A DNA stretch of 64,000 nucleotides from contig NZ_JAAGOA010000003.1 of the NCBI RefSeq assembly GCF_010550675.1, positions 372,001 to 436,000 of the forward strand, given 5' to 3'. Shown piece by piece: positions 28,436 through 37,204 of the stretch; position 1 is the first letter of the stretch; every line of letters begins with the position of its first letter. Source of the DNA: Phytoactinopolyspora halotolerans. Its GTDB lineage: Bacteria > Actinomycetota > Actinomycetes > Jiangellales > Jiangellaceae. Below the pieces are notes generated by a model. That model searched no databases. It was not told the origin of the DNA and worked only from the letters and a program-made list of their open reading frames with translations. Position numbers and translations under genes: made by a program.

Positions 28436-30367
28436 GTGTCCGCCGTAACGGCAGAGTTCACCGTCGCCGGTCAGCACCGTTCTGACCGGCGCGGACCTGT
28501 GCGATGGATCGCATCACACCTGCGGCGGCACCCGCTCGTGCTGTTCGCCTTCCTCGGTGGCTCCGTCGTGATGGTGGTGCTGAACTCCATGGTTCCCGCG
28601 CTCACGGGTGCGGCGTTCGATGCGGTGCTCGGCGACGGCGATGGTCGGGCGCGAGAACTGGCGATCGTCTCCGCGGCGCTGCTCGGTGTGATCGTGCTGC
28701 GCGGTGCATTCGACTTGGTCGCGCGGCTCGGCAGCGAGACGCTCGCCAAACGGCTGGAACGCGAAGCCCGCGACGAGCTCTACGTCAGCCTGCTGGGCAA
28801 GAGTCAGACGTTCCACAACCGGCAACGAGTCGGCGACCTGATGGCCAGGGCGGCCAACGACATCCGGCAGCTGTCGCACATGGTCAATCCGGGCATCGAT
28901 CTGATCGTCGATTCGGGCACCCAGGGCATCATCCCGCTGTTCTTCATCGCCGTGATCGACCCTCGGCTGCTGTTGGTGCCGTGTCTGTTCGCGGTGGCCT
29001 TCGTCGTCGCGCTGTGGCATTACATGCGCCAGCTCAACCCGGTCTCCACACGGATGAGAGAGCAGTTCGGTGACCTCAACGCAGGTCTGAACGAGGCGGT
29101 GCGCGGCATCGAGGTCATCAAGGTCACGGCACAGGAACCGCACGAGCGGCGGCGTTTCGCCGTCAACGCGACGCGCTACCGGGACTCGTTCGTCCGCAAC
29201 GGGCTGATCCAGGCTCGTTACCTGCCGCCGCTGCTGCTGGCGGTGGCGATGGCCGGTGCCCTGTGGCACAGCCTGACGTTGTACGGCGCCGGCGACCTGA
29301 CGCTGGGCGACGTGGTCGCGTTCATGGGACTGATGGGGCTGCTGGGCTTTCCGACGTTCATCTCCATCTTCGCCTACTCGCTGGTGCAGCTGGGCATCGT
29401 CTCCGCACGGCGGATCCTGACGATCATGAACACCGAGACGGAGCTCGACCGCAATGCGGACGGTCATTCCGGGACTATGCGCGGCGAGATCGTCTTCGAG
29501 AACGTGACCTTCCGATACGACGACGGCGAGCCGGCGTTGCGCGGCGTGACGTTCACGGCGCGGCCGGGCGAGACCGTCGCCGTCGTCGGCGAGACCGGAT
29601 CCGGGAAGAGCACCCTGACCAAACTGGTACCGAGGATCTACGACGTCGACTCCGGTCGGATCTTGGTGGACGGCGTCGATGTACGCAACTGGAACCTCGA
29701 CTCGCTGCGGTCGCAGATATCCACCATCGAGCAGGACATCGTGCTCTTCTCCCGATCGGTCGCGGAGAACATCGCGTTCAGCCTCGGTCAGCGGGCCGAT
29801 CGTGCCGATGTCGTGCAGGCTGCACAGGACGCCCAGGCCGACGAGTTCATCTCCGAACTCGACGACGGGTACGACACCGTCATAGGGGAACGGGGCGTGA
29901 CGCTCTCCGGTGGTCAGCGTCAGCGGCTCGCGATCGCGCGTGCGCTGCTGACCGACCCTGCGGTGCTGATCCTGGATGACTCCACCAGCGCCATCGACTC
30001 CGCGACCGAGGACAAGATCCAAGCCGCCATCGGTCGGATCCTGCAGGGGCGGACCACGCTGCTGATCACGCACCGGCTATCGCAGATCCGGTGGGCGGAC
30101 AAGGTGGTCCTGTTGCGCCGTGGCGAGCTCGTCGACAGCGGGACGCACGACGAGTTGCTGTCGCGGTGCGCGTTGTATCGGCGGATCTTCGCCCACTACG
30201 ACGAGGTCGACGTGCCCGCACCAGTCGACGGCGTGGAGGCGACCGGCGAGGTGCCCGGTGAGATGACCGTCGACACAGACGGCGAGGCGGGCCGACGAAC
30301 GTCCGCGAACTCCGAGAAGGCAGTGGCCGGCGACACGGATGGCCCGGAAGAGGCAGTGGTGGTCTGA
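28436..30367 (+). CDS. ABC exporter half-transporter, degenerate-site subunit
   Basis: A 643-residue type IV ABC exporter half: transmembrane domain (about 30-340, six helices) and nucleotide-binding domain (about 370-600). Walker A is GETGSGKST and the signature is LSGGQRQR. Walker B reads LILDDSTSAID, with Asp where the catalytic Glu normally is. In heterodimeric exporters such as TM287/288 and BmrCD, one site is degenerate in exactly this way. GTG 28436 is chosen for GGGGAG upstream; the frame is open to 28313. It overlaps its partner by one base (TGATG). The C-terminal tail is acidic. Role: multidrug or lipid export, substrate unknown. Confidence 0.9.
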   Translation: MSAVTAEFTVAGQHRSDRRGPVRWIASHLRRHPLVLFAFLGGSVVMVVLNSMVPALTGAAFDAVLGDGDGRARELAIVSAALLGVIVLRGAFDLVARLGSETLAKRLEREARDELYVSLLGKSQTFHNRQRVGDLMARAANDIRQLSHMVNPGIDLIVDSGTQGIIPLFFIAVIDPRLLLVPCLFAVAFVVALWHYMRQLNPVSTRMREQFGDLNAGLNEAVRGIEVIKVTAQEPHERRRFAVNATRYRDSFVRNGLIQARYLPPLLLAVAMAGALWHSLTLYGAGDLTLGDVVAFMGLMGLLGFPTFISIFAYSLVQLGIVSARRILTIMNTETELDRNADGHSGTMRGEIVFENVTFRYDDGEPALRGVTFTARPGETVAVVGETGSGKSTLTKLVPRIYDVDSGRILVDGVDVRNWNLDSLRSQISTIEQDIVLFSRSVAENIAFSLGQRADRADVVQAAQDAQADEFISELDDGYDTVIGERGVTLSGGQRQRLAIARALLTDPAVLILDDSTSAIDSATEDKIQAAIGRILQGRTTLLITHRLSQIRWADKVVLLRRGELVDSGTHDELLSRCALYRRIFAHYDEVDVPAPVDGVEATGEVPGEMTVDTDGEAGRRTSANSEKAVAGDTDGPEEAVVV

Positions 30368-32187
30368 TGGGTTTCATCCTGGATGGTCTCGACGTCGAGG
30401 ACTATGACCGTTCGTACGGAGATCGGGAGCTGCTCCGGCGGATCGGACGTTACTTCCGGCCCAAGCTGCCCGCGATGGTGCTGGTGGCCGCCATGATCGT
30501 GTTGCACTCGCTGACCCAGTCCGCGATCCCGCTGCTGATCAGTTGGGGAGTGGACCGGATGGAGCAAGGCTCGGTCAGCGACATCGGATGGCCGCTGGCG
30601 GGTGCGCTGCTCGGCATCGGTGTGCTGGCGTGGGTGTTCAACTTCTTCCGGCAGTGGTTCAGCGCGAAGGTGACCGGCGACGTCGTACTCGGCCTGCGCA
30701 CAGACGCGTTCGATGCGGTGCTCGAGCGGGACATGTCGTTCTACGACGAGCATCCGTCCGGCAAGATCGTCAGCCGGGTCACGTCGGACACGGACGAGTT
30801 CGCCAATGTCGTCACGCTCACCATGAACCTGCTCAGCCAGGTGCTGCTGGTGGGGTTCGTCACCGCACTGCTGTTCTTCCGCGACGTCCAGCTGGCGCTG
30901 CTGACCATGGCGGTGACACCCATCGTGATGGGGACGGCGCTCGCCTTCCGGCGGGTCGCTCGTCGGACCACCCAGCATGCGCAGCGCTCGCTGGCGCGGG
31001 TCAACGCCAATCTGCAGGAGACGATGGGCGGGATCTCGGTGGCGAAGAACTTCCGGCAGGAAGCGACCGTCTACTCCGAGTTCCGCCCGATCAACCGGCA
31101 GAACTATGCGGTCACCCTGCGCCAGGGGTTCGTGTTCTCCGGCATCTTTCCGGTGCTGTTCCTGGTGGCAGGGTTGGCCACCGTCGTGCTGGTGCAGGTA
31201 GGCGGCAGCTCCGTCCTCGGCGGCCGGCTGAGCGCCGGTGACTGGTACCTGTTCCTGCAGGCCGTGGGGTTGTTCTGGCTGCCGCTGACGTCGATCGCCG
31301 CGTTCTGGTCGCAGTTCCAGCAGGGTCTGGCCGCGTCGGAACGGGTGTTCGCGCTGATCGACGCGTCGCCGAGGGTGGTCCAGGAGGATGCGCAACCGGT
31401 GGGCAGGCTGGCCGGGCGGATCGAGTTCCGGGACCTCACGTTCGGCTACGAGCCCGCGCATCCGGTCCTGACCAGGTTCAACTTGACGATCGAGGCCGGC
31501 GAGTCGGTAGCGCTGGTCGGCCACACGGGTGCGGGGAAGTCGACGCTGTCGAAGTTGATCACCCGGTTCTATGAGTACTCCGGTGGGCAGTTGCTGATCG
31601 ACGGCCGGGACATCCGCAGCTTCGACCTGCGCGAGTATCGACGGCAGATCGGGGCGGTGCCGCAGCAGCCGTTCCTCTTCTCCGGGACGGTGGCGGACAA
31701 CATCCGTTATCCCCGCCCGGACGCGTCCGACGAGGAGGTCCGGCTGGCGGCTATGCGAGTTGCCGGAGGCGACTGGCTGGAAGCGCTACCGGACGGTCTG
31801 GGTACCGACGTCGGCGAGCACGGGCGAGCCCTGTCCATGGGGCAGCGGCAGCTGGTCGCGCTGGCCCGTCTGCTGGTGCAGGATCCGGCGATCGTCGTTC
31901 TGGATGAGGCGACCGCCAGCGTCGACCCGCTGACCGAGGCGCAGATCTCCGAGGGACTGGACGTCGTCCTGGCCGGGAGGACCTCGATCGTCATCGCGCA
32001 CCGGCTGTCCACTATCGAACACGTCGACCGGATCATCGTCCTCGATCATGGCCGCATCATCGAGGAAGGCGACCATGCCGCGCTGCTCAAGGCGGGTGGA
32101 CGGTACTGCGAGGTCTACAACACCTACTTCCGCCATCAATCCCCCGATTACCAACCCGGCACCGGCTTCGTCCCAGTCGCCAAATGA
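30367..32187 (+). CDS. ABC exporter half-transporter, catalytic subunit
   Basis: A 606-residue partner of the preceding gene: six-helix membrane domain (about 25-340) and ATPase domain. Walker A is GHTGAGKST and Walker B is VVLDEATASVD with the catalytic Glu intact. The ABC signature is LSMGQ instead of LSGGQ. Combined with the Asp in the partner's Walker B, this places both defects in the same composite site, so one ATP site should be catalytic and the other non-hydrolysing. The TGA stop forms part of the left arm of a 28-bp hairpin. Confidence 0.9.
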   Translation: MGFILDGLDVEDYDRSYGDRELLRRIGRYFRPKLPAMVLVAAMIVLHSLTQSAIPLLISWGVDRMEQGSVSDIGWPLAGALLGIGVLAWVFNFFRQWFSAKVTGDVVLGLRTDAFDAVLERDMSFYDEHPSGKIVSRVTSDTDEFANVVTLTMNLLSQVLLVGFVTALLFFRDVQLALLTMAVTPIVMGTALAFRRVARRTTQHAQRSLARVNANLQETMGGISVAKNFRQEATVYSEFRPINRQNYAVTLRQGFVFSGIFPVLFLVAGLATVVLVQVGGSSVLGGRLSAGDWYLFLQAVGLFWLPLTSIAAFWSQFQQGLAASERVFALIDASPRVVQEDAQPVGRLAGRIEFRDLTFGYEPAHPVLTRFNLTIEAGESVALVGHTGAGKSTLSKLITRFYEYSGGQLLIDGRDIRSFDLREYRRQIGAVPQQPFLFSGTVADNIRYPRPDASDEEVRLAAMRVAGGDWLEALPDGLGTDVGEHGRALSMGQRQLVALARLLVQDPAIVVLDEATASVDPLTEAQISEGLDVVLAGRTSIVIAHRLSTIEHVDRIIVLDHGRIIEEGDHAALLKAGGRYCEVYNTYFRHQSPDYQPGTGFVPVAK

Positions 32188-32269
32188 TCATGTGAAGTGG
32201 GTTTTCTCGTGCCCTACCATGTCTGCAGACCTGTTGAGGCGCGAGAAAACCCACTTCACATGATCATTT
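32182..32269. repeat. Perfect 28-bp inverted repeat at the ABC exporter stop
   Basis: The left arm is 32182-32209 and the right arm 32242-32269, with every base paired across a 32-nt loop. The loop contains the 10-bp palindrome GTCTGCAGAC. Both arms carry ATGATCATGTGAAG or its complement. The left arm includes the stop codon of the upstream gene. It may act as terminator for the exporter operon, but its AT-rich stem and TGATCA base link it to the non-terminator hairpin at 5715. Confidence 0.85.
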
Positions 32270-32447
32270 AGGCGGCGCGGGTGGTGGGCGGGTCGTGGCG
32301 GTAGGGGATGTGGCCCGGGCTTTGGTAAGCTGTTCCAGCGGTCGCTGTTTTGTATTCGTGTGTTCAACACGCCTGCATTTCATTCGACGTGTGGGCGTGA
32401 TGCTTGCCTTCAGGAATCTGGAGACGTCGCGTCTAGAAACCGGCCCC

Positions 32448-32470
32448 GAGGCCTGCACGGTGTAGGCCTC
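32448..32470 (+). promoter_or_regulatory. Hairpin in the long 5' leader of the cold-shock gene
   Basis: GAGGCCT (32448-32454) pairs with AGGCCTC (32464-32470) around a 9-nt loop, 27 nt before the csp start. The stretch 32270-32497 holds no other gene. Cold-shock genes commonly have long structured leaders, so this may affect mRNA stability or translation at low temperature. Confidence 0.4.
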
Positions 32471-32497
32471 GTATCCAGCCCCTGTAAGGAGCAGAGC

Positions 32498-32698
32498 ATG
32501 ACACAAGGTGCAGTCAAGTGGTTCAACGCCGAAAAGGGCTTCGGCTTCATCGAGCGTGAGGACGGACCGGACGTGTTCGTCCACTACTCGGAGATCCAGG
32601 GCGGCGGGTTCCGCAGCCTCGAGGAGAACCAGCGCGTGGAGTTCGAGGTGACCCAGGGCCCGAAGGGCCCGCAGGCCACTGGCGTGCGCGTCATCTAG
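32498..32698 (+). CDS. Cold-shock protein (CspA family)
   Basis: A 66-residue single cold-shock domain, the whole protein. RNP1 KGFGFIE is at 13-19 and RNP2 VFVHY at 26-30; together they form the nucleic-acid-binding face of the five-stranded barrel. It melts RNA secondary structure. I chose ATG 32498 because it gives the standard length and has AAGGAGC upstream; the open frame upstream is leader. A strong terminator follows at 32735. Confidence 0.95.
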   Translation: MTQGAVKWFNAEKGFGFIEREDGPDVFVHYSEIQGGGFRSLEENQRVEFEVTQGPKGPQATGVRVI

Positions 32699-32734
32699 CG
32701 TCCGGGCGGGCTCACCCGCCACAGAGCGCTTCAC

Positions 32735-32771
32735 AACCGGGGTCGGCACACACGTTGTGCCGGCCCCGGTT
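32735..32771 (+). terminator. Terminator after csp
   Basis: AACCGGGGTCGGCACA (32735-32750) pairs with TGTGCCGGCCCCGGTT (32756-32771) at 15 of 16 positions (the odd pair is T-G) around a 5-nt loop, followed by TCATTTT. This is a classical intrinsic terminator. Confidence 0.85.
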
Positions 32772-32872
32772 CATTTTCTGCCGACACACATGTCGCGACG
32801 CCCCCGGTTTCCCGGAGTGACGCGGCGTCGTACGTGCGCATGGTGGCGGAGCGAATGGGTAGCTCGCCGGTT

Positions 32873-34147
32873 ATGAAGGTCCCGGGAACCACACACCTGG
32901 ACGAACCGCGTGATCGAGCGCCGGACAGCACGCTGATGCTGGTGAACGATGGCTACCGGTTCTTTCTCAACCGACTCAACCACCATCATCAGGACGTCTT
33001 CGAGACGAGACTGTTCGGCGAGCGGGCGATCTGCATGCACGGACCGGAGGCCGCCCGCGTCTTCTACGACCCGGAACGGTTCGGCCGAAGCCACGCGGTG
33101 CCGTCGCGGGTGCAGAAGACCCTGCAGGGACAGGGCGGTGTGCAGGGCCTGGACGGCGACGCGCACCGGCATCGCAAGGCGGCGTTCATGCGGCTGATGA
33201 CCGAAGACCGCGTCGCTGACCTGGTGGACCTGTTCGAGCGGGGATGGCGCGACGTACTGCCGCGGTGGGAGCTGAGTGACCGCGTCGTCCTCTTCGAAGA
33301 AGCGCAGGAGCTGCTGTGCCGGGCAGCGTGCACATGGGCCGGCATACCGTTGCATGACGACGAGGTTCCGCACCGCGCCCAGGACATGGCGGCGATGGTC
33401 GACGCCTTCGGTGCCGTCGGGCCGCGGCACTGGCGGGGACGTCTCGCCAGGCTGCGGTCGGAGACCTGGATGAAGAGGATCGTGGCCGCGGCGCGCTCGG
33501 GTCATGTCGAGACGTTCGAGCCGTCGGCACTGCACACCTTCGCCTACCACCGCGACCTGGACGGGGAACTGCTGGACACTCGGGTCGCAGCGGTCGAGGT
33601 GCTCAACGTGCTGCGACCGATCGTCGCGATCAGCTGGTACGTCGCGTTCATCGCGGTGGCCCTGCGCGACCACCCGGAGTGGCGCGATCGCATCCGTTCC
33701 GACGCCGGCGGACACGAGTCTGAACTCTTCGTTCAAGAAGTGCGACGCGTATACCCGCTCACCCCGTTCGTCGGCGCGAGGGTGCGGCGCAGCTTCGAGT
33801 GGCATGGACACCGATTCGACGAGGGCACGTTGGTGTTGCTGGACGTCTACGGCGCACACCGCGACGGTAGGGTATGGGAGCGTCCAGGTGAGTTCGATCC
33901 GGAGCGGTTCCGCGGCTGGAGCTCGGATGGTTTCGACCTGATCCCGCAAGGCGGCGGCGACCACTATCGGGACCACCGGTGCGCCGGGGAATGGATCACC
34001 ATCGCGTTGATGAAGTCGGCGGCGCGCCTGTTGTGTACGACGATCAAGTACCAAGTGCCCAAGCAGGACCTGCACATCGATCTTCGGCGGATGCCCACCG
34101 CGCCGCGCAGCGGTGTCGTGATCGACCGGGTGGAGCGAGTGGCCTAG
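32873..34147 (+). CDS. CYP152-family fatty-acid peroxygenase (P450)
   Basis: A cytochrome P450 of 424 residues. The heme-ligand Cys370 lies in DHRCAGEW, and the region QGGGDHYRDHRCAGE is characteristic of CYP152 (P450BSbeta, P450SPalpha, OleT). These enzymes use hydrogen peroxide directly and need no redox partner. The I helix has RPIVAISWY, the Arg-Pro pair that holds the fatty-acid carboxylate instead of the usual acid-alcohol pair. Gln91 aligns with Gln85 of P450BSbeta, where the decarboxylase OleT has His, so hydroxylation is more likely than alkene formation. The start is uncertain (GTG 32834, ATG 32840 or ATG 32873). No redox partner lies nearby, as expected. Confidence 0.9.
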   Translation: MKVPGTTHLDEPRDRAPDSTLMLVNDGYRFFLNRLNHHHQDVFETRLFGERAICMHGPEAARVFYDPERFGRSHAVPSRVQKTLQGQGGVQGLDGDAHRHRKAAFMRLMTEDRVADLVDLFERGWRDVLPRWELSDRVVLFEEAQELLCRAACTWAGIPLHDDEVPHRAQDMAAMVDAFGAVGPRHWRGRLARLRSETWMKRIVAAARSGHVETFEPSALHTFAYHRDLDGELLDTRVAAVEVLNVLRPIVAISWYVAFIAVALRDHPEWRDRIRSDAGGHESELFVQEVRRVYPLTPFVGARVRRSFEWHGHRFDEGTLVLLDVYGAHRDGRVWERPGEFDPERFRGWSSDGFDLIPQGGGDHYRDHRCAGEWITIALMKSAARLLCTTIKYQVPKQDLHIDLRRMPTAPRSGVVIDRVERVA

Positions 34148-34163
34148 CGATACGCGGCACCAA

Positions 34164-34189
34164 GCATCCGATAGTTCATCATCGGACGC
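34164..34189 (+). terminator. Hairpin after the P450 gene
   Basis: GCATCCGAT (34164-34172) pairs with ATCGGACGC (34181-34189) with one mismatch, 17 bp after the P450 stop. The remaining sequence to 34374 holds a further small hairpin (CGGGCC/GGCCCG at 34325-34340) and the ribosome site of the next gene. Confidence 0.45.
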
Positions 34190-34374
34190 TAAGCGACCCG
34201 CGAAACATCTGATCACGACCTATCCGATTTCTTGATCCGGCGTCCTGTATCGGGGCACCGTGACGCCGTGAAAGAACGGTGTAAGCGTCGGCGCTTAGCC
34301 TGGCTGCCGGTCAACGAGTGTGATCGGGCCACAAGGCCCGCCCGTCACTAGAGCCGATAGGTCAAGGAGTAGAT

Positions 34375-36180
34375 GTGCCCGCTGACGACGTGACCCGCGC
34401 CCGCGCCAGGTGGGCCCGGATGCGCGGGCGCCGCCGCAAGGGAAGCCGGCGCGCGGCGCCCGCGGCCACAGCCGCCGGTGCGCTGCTGACCACCATCACG
34501 ACCCTGATCACGGTCGGCGCCGCGCCGGGCACGGCGTCGCAGGCGTCAGCGCCACGTCCGGACAGCCAGCAGCAGGAGAGTGGGGTGTCGGCCTACTCCG
34601 CTCTGGCCACGGTCCACGACGCCATGGTCGAGCAGGCCGCGGACGCCCTCGCGGCCGAGGACGCGGAGCCGCTCCCCCTCGTCGAGCTGGTGTCCAAGGG
34701 CGGAAGCGGCCGGCTTTACACGGCCGACGCGGCCGAGGCCCGCGGGGCGGCCGCGAACGGCATGACCCGTACCCCCGGGCAGATCGGCTACCTGCCGCGA
34801 GAGCCGTTCACCGGGTCCAAGCCTATGTATCGCCTCAAACCCAGCCCCACCGCCTCGAAATGGCTGTTCACGGCCGGCAAGGCGGAGCGGGACCGGCTCA
34901 TCAGACAGGGCTGGGTGTACGAAGGCATCGCTGCGCACCTCTACACCGAGCCAGGGCCGGGCCTGGTGGAGCTGCGCAGGTTCACCAACGGCAAGGAATG
35001 GCGGCTCGCGCTCAAGCCGCGTACGGCCGAGTTGCAGAACGCCGGCTACACACTGGACGGTCCGGTCGGCTACGTACACGAGAACTGGGTCCGCGCCGGG
35101 GCGGTGTATTTCGGCATGTTCAACATCGATGGCCACCAGAACACCATCCGACGCACGGAAGAGGTGTACGGGCGCGAGGGTGACTGGTGGGGCGGCGTCC
35201 GCGATTTCTACGACGGTCACCACTACGCCACCGACAACTGGCCGGACACGGACTTCTCCTACCTCAAACCGTCGATCGGCTACTACGACGACTCCCACCC
35301 GGAGACGCTGGAGAAACACATCGACCAGGCCACGTCCTCCGGACTGAGCTTCTTCAGCTTCTACTGGTACTGGAACTCCCAGACACAGCAGGGGCAGGTC
35401 ACCGACGCCGCGCTCGACGCCTTCCTCGCCGCGGACAACAAGGACGAGATCGATTTCACCGTCGGCCTGTGCGCGCACCCCTTCGGCGGTCTGCGCATCC
35501 CGCCCGAGCAGTTCGGTGCCGTTGCCGACGTTCTGGTGGACACGTACCTGTCGCAGGAGAACACGCTGCGTACCAACGACGACCGCAAGATCCTGAACAT
35601 CTGCGACGCTCGCGGCATCGGCGACGGCAGCAACGCGCAGATCTCGCAGTTCATATCGACGGTCCGGCAGAAGGCCCGGCAGCGGCTGGACGAGAACATC
35701 TACGTGATGATCAACCAGGGCGGCTTCGATCCGCGACAGGTGCGCAACGCGGGCGGCGATGCGGCGTACTGCACCACGGATGGACCGGCGGTCGAGGCGG
35801 AATCGTACCGGCGCTACCTCGAGCGGCAACGTTCGTTCTACGACGCTGCCCCCGGCGCCTACGGGCGGTGCGTGATGTCCGACTTCGACGAACGCCCGCG
35901 ATACCCGATCGAGACGCCGAACGTGGACGACATCCGCTGGATGCCGGACCACACGATGGACGGGTTCCGGCAGGCGGTCCACAACGTCCGCGCCGACATG
36001 CAGGCGTCGACGCGGCCGCCTGAGGTGGACAACCTGCTCTACGTGTACGCCTGGAACGAATGGCACGAGGGCGGCGCGATCGAGCCGAACGAGCGCGACG
36101 GCTGCGCGTATCTCGATATCCTTCGAGAAGAGTTGAGGATGTCGCAGGGTTCCGGCTGCGTAGCGGTCCCGCCGTCCTAG
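34375..36180 (+). CDS. Secreted GH99-like domain protein with DUF5648-type repeat
   Basis: A 601-residue secreted protein. The N-terminus is basic (RRRKGSRRAAP), then a hydrophobic segment ends near GTASQA (signal or anchor, about 30-58). Residues about 150-230 resemble the DUF5648 module (WLFTAGKAERDRLIRQGW, GLVELRRFTNG). From about 240 to the end lies a GH99/WbsX-like barrel: YDGHHYATDNWPD, YYDDSHPETLEKHIDQA, FFSFYWYWN and YAWNEWHEGG. GH99 enzymes are endo-alpha-mannosidases, while WbsX relatives occur in polysaccharide loci, so the exact activity is open. The GTG start has AAGGAG upstream. It is monocistronic, ended by the hairpin at 36193. Confidence 0.8.
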   Translation: MPADDVTRARARWARMRGRRRKGSRRAAPAATAAGALLTTITTLITVGAAPGTASQASAPRPDSQQQESGVSAYSALATVHDAMVEQAADALAAEDAEPLPLVELVSKGGSGRLYTADAAEARGAAANGMTRTPGQIGYLPREPFTGSKPMYRLKPSPTASKWLFTAGKAERDRLIRQGWVYEGIAAHLYTEPGPGLVELRRFTNGKEWRLALKPRTAELQNAGYTLDGPVGYVHENWVRAGAVYFGMFNIDGHQNTIRRTEEVYGREGDWWGGVRDFYDGHHYATDNWPDTDFSYLKPSIGYYDDSHPETLEKHIDQATSSGLSFFSFYWYWNSQTQQGQVTDAALDAFLAADNKDEIDFTVGLCAHPFGGLRIPPEQFGAVADVLVDTYLSQENTLRTNDDRKILNICDARGIGDGSNAQISQFISTVRQKARQRLDENIYVMINQGGFDPRQVRNAGGDAAYCTTDGPAVEAESYRRYLERQRSFYDAAPGAYGRCVMSDFDERPRYPIETPNVDDIRWMPDHTMDGFRQAVHNVRADMQASTRPPEVDNLLYVYAWNEWHEGGAIEPNERDGCAYLDILREELRMSQGSGCVAVPPS

Positions 36181-36192
36181 GTGCGCAGTGAG

Positions 36193-36217
36193 CGTTCGCG
36201 CTCGCTGAGCGCGAACG
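36193..36217 (+). terminator. Terminator after the GH99-like gene
   Basis: CGTTCGCGCTC (36193-36203) pairs perfectly with GAGCGCGAACG (36207-36217) around a GCT loop, 13 bp after the stop codon. Confidence 0.75.
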
Positions 36218-36256
36218 ACGGTTGTCCGTTCCCGCGGGCACTGTGATGATCACTCC

Positions 36257-37015
36257 ATGGTCGCGAGCGTAGCTGTTCTGTCCGACGTCCACGGCGCTCT
36301 GCCCGCGCTGGAAGCGGTGCTGGCCGAACCCGACGTGGCGACGGTCGACCGGATCGTCCTCACCGGAGACATCGCCGCCGGACCGGTGCCGGTCGAGACA
36401 CTCGACACGCTGGTCTCGCTGGGCGAGCGGGTGGTCTGGGTCCGGGGCAATGCCGATCGTGAACTGGTCCGGGTCGCCGAGGGCGAACCCTGCGACATCG
36501 ACGTGTCGCAGTGGGCCGGGCGGCAGCTCCGCGCCGACCAGGTGGAACTGTTGCGTGCGCTGGAGCATCCGGTACGCCTCGACGTCGATGGATTCGGCCC
36601 GGTGGTGTTCTGCCACGGCACGCCGCGCGACGACGACGAGGTCGTGCTCGTGGACAGCTCGCTGGCGCGATGGTCCGAGGTCTTCGGTGCGCTCGACGAC
36701 GACGTGCACACGGTGGTCTGCGGGCACACGCACATGCCGTTCCAGCGCCTGGTCGACCGTCGACTGGTGGTCAACCCCGGGAGCGTAGGGATGCCGTACG
36801 GCCGGCCGGGCCCGCAGTGGGCGTTGTTGCGCGATGGCGTCGTGGAACTCCGGCGTACGAGCGTGGACCTGGAGTGGCTGGCGGAGCGGACCGTCGCCGC
36901 CAGCGGCTATCCGGATGTCCGCAGCTGGGTCGAGGACTACGTTCTCGCGGTCGCCTCGGACGCAGAGGCGGTCACCGTCTTCGGACCGCGTGACGGCCGC
37001 CCGTCGGACGGTTGA
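36257..37015 (+). CDS. YfcE/calcineurin-like metallophosphoesterase
   Basis: A 252-residue cytosolic phosphoesterase with all dinuclear-metal motifs: SDVHG (9-13), TGDIAAG, RGNAD, CHGTPRDDDE and GHTHMPF, followed by VNPGSVGMPYG, a signature of the YfcE/MJ0936-type phosphodiesterases. The substrate is probably a cyclic nucleotide or phosphodiester; the family is promiscuous in vitro. It stands alone between a terminator and a LacI gene. Confidence 0.87.
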   Translation: MVASVAVLSDVHGALPALEAVLAEPDVATVDRIVLTGDIAAGPVPVETLDTLVSLGERVVWVRGNADRELVRVAEGEPCDIDVSQWAGRQLRADQVELLRALEHPVRLDVDGFGPVVFCHGTPRDDDEVVLVDSSLARWSEVFGALDDDVHTVVCGHTHMPFQRLVDRRLVVNPGSVGMPYGRPGPQWALLRDGVVELRRTSVDLEWLAERTVAASGYPDVRSWVEDYVLAVASDAEAVTVFGPRDGRPSDG

Positions 37016-37204
37016 TCGCGCCGGGCGGCGGCGCGCACGCATCTGCCGTGGCATAGCGCTGTCAAGATCCGGGTTGCGCCCGTTGTGTGCCGCGCGACCC
37101 GGCGAAACGCGGCCAGGCGCGGTCCGCCGAACCTCCCCGCGGACCTCCGCGGCAGGACGTTCTCCCTGCGTAAGGGCGGAAAACCCACTGGGTAGGCTTC
37201 GCCC

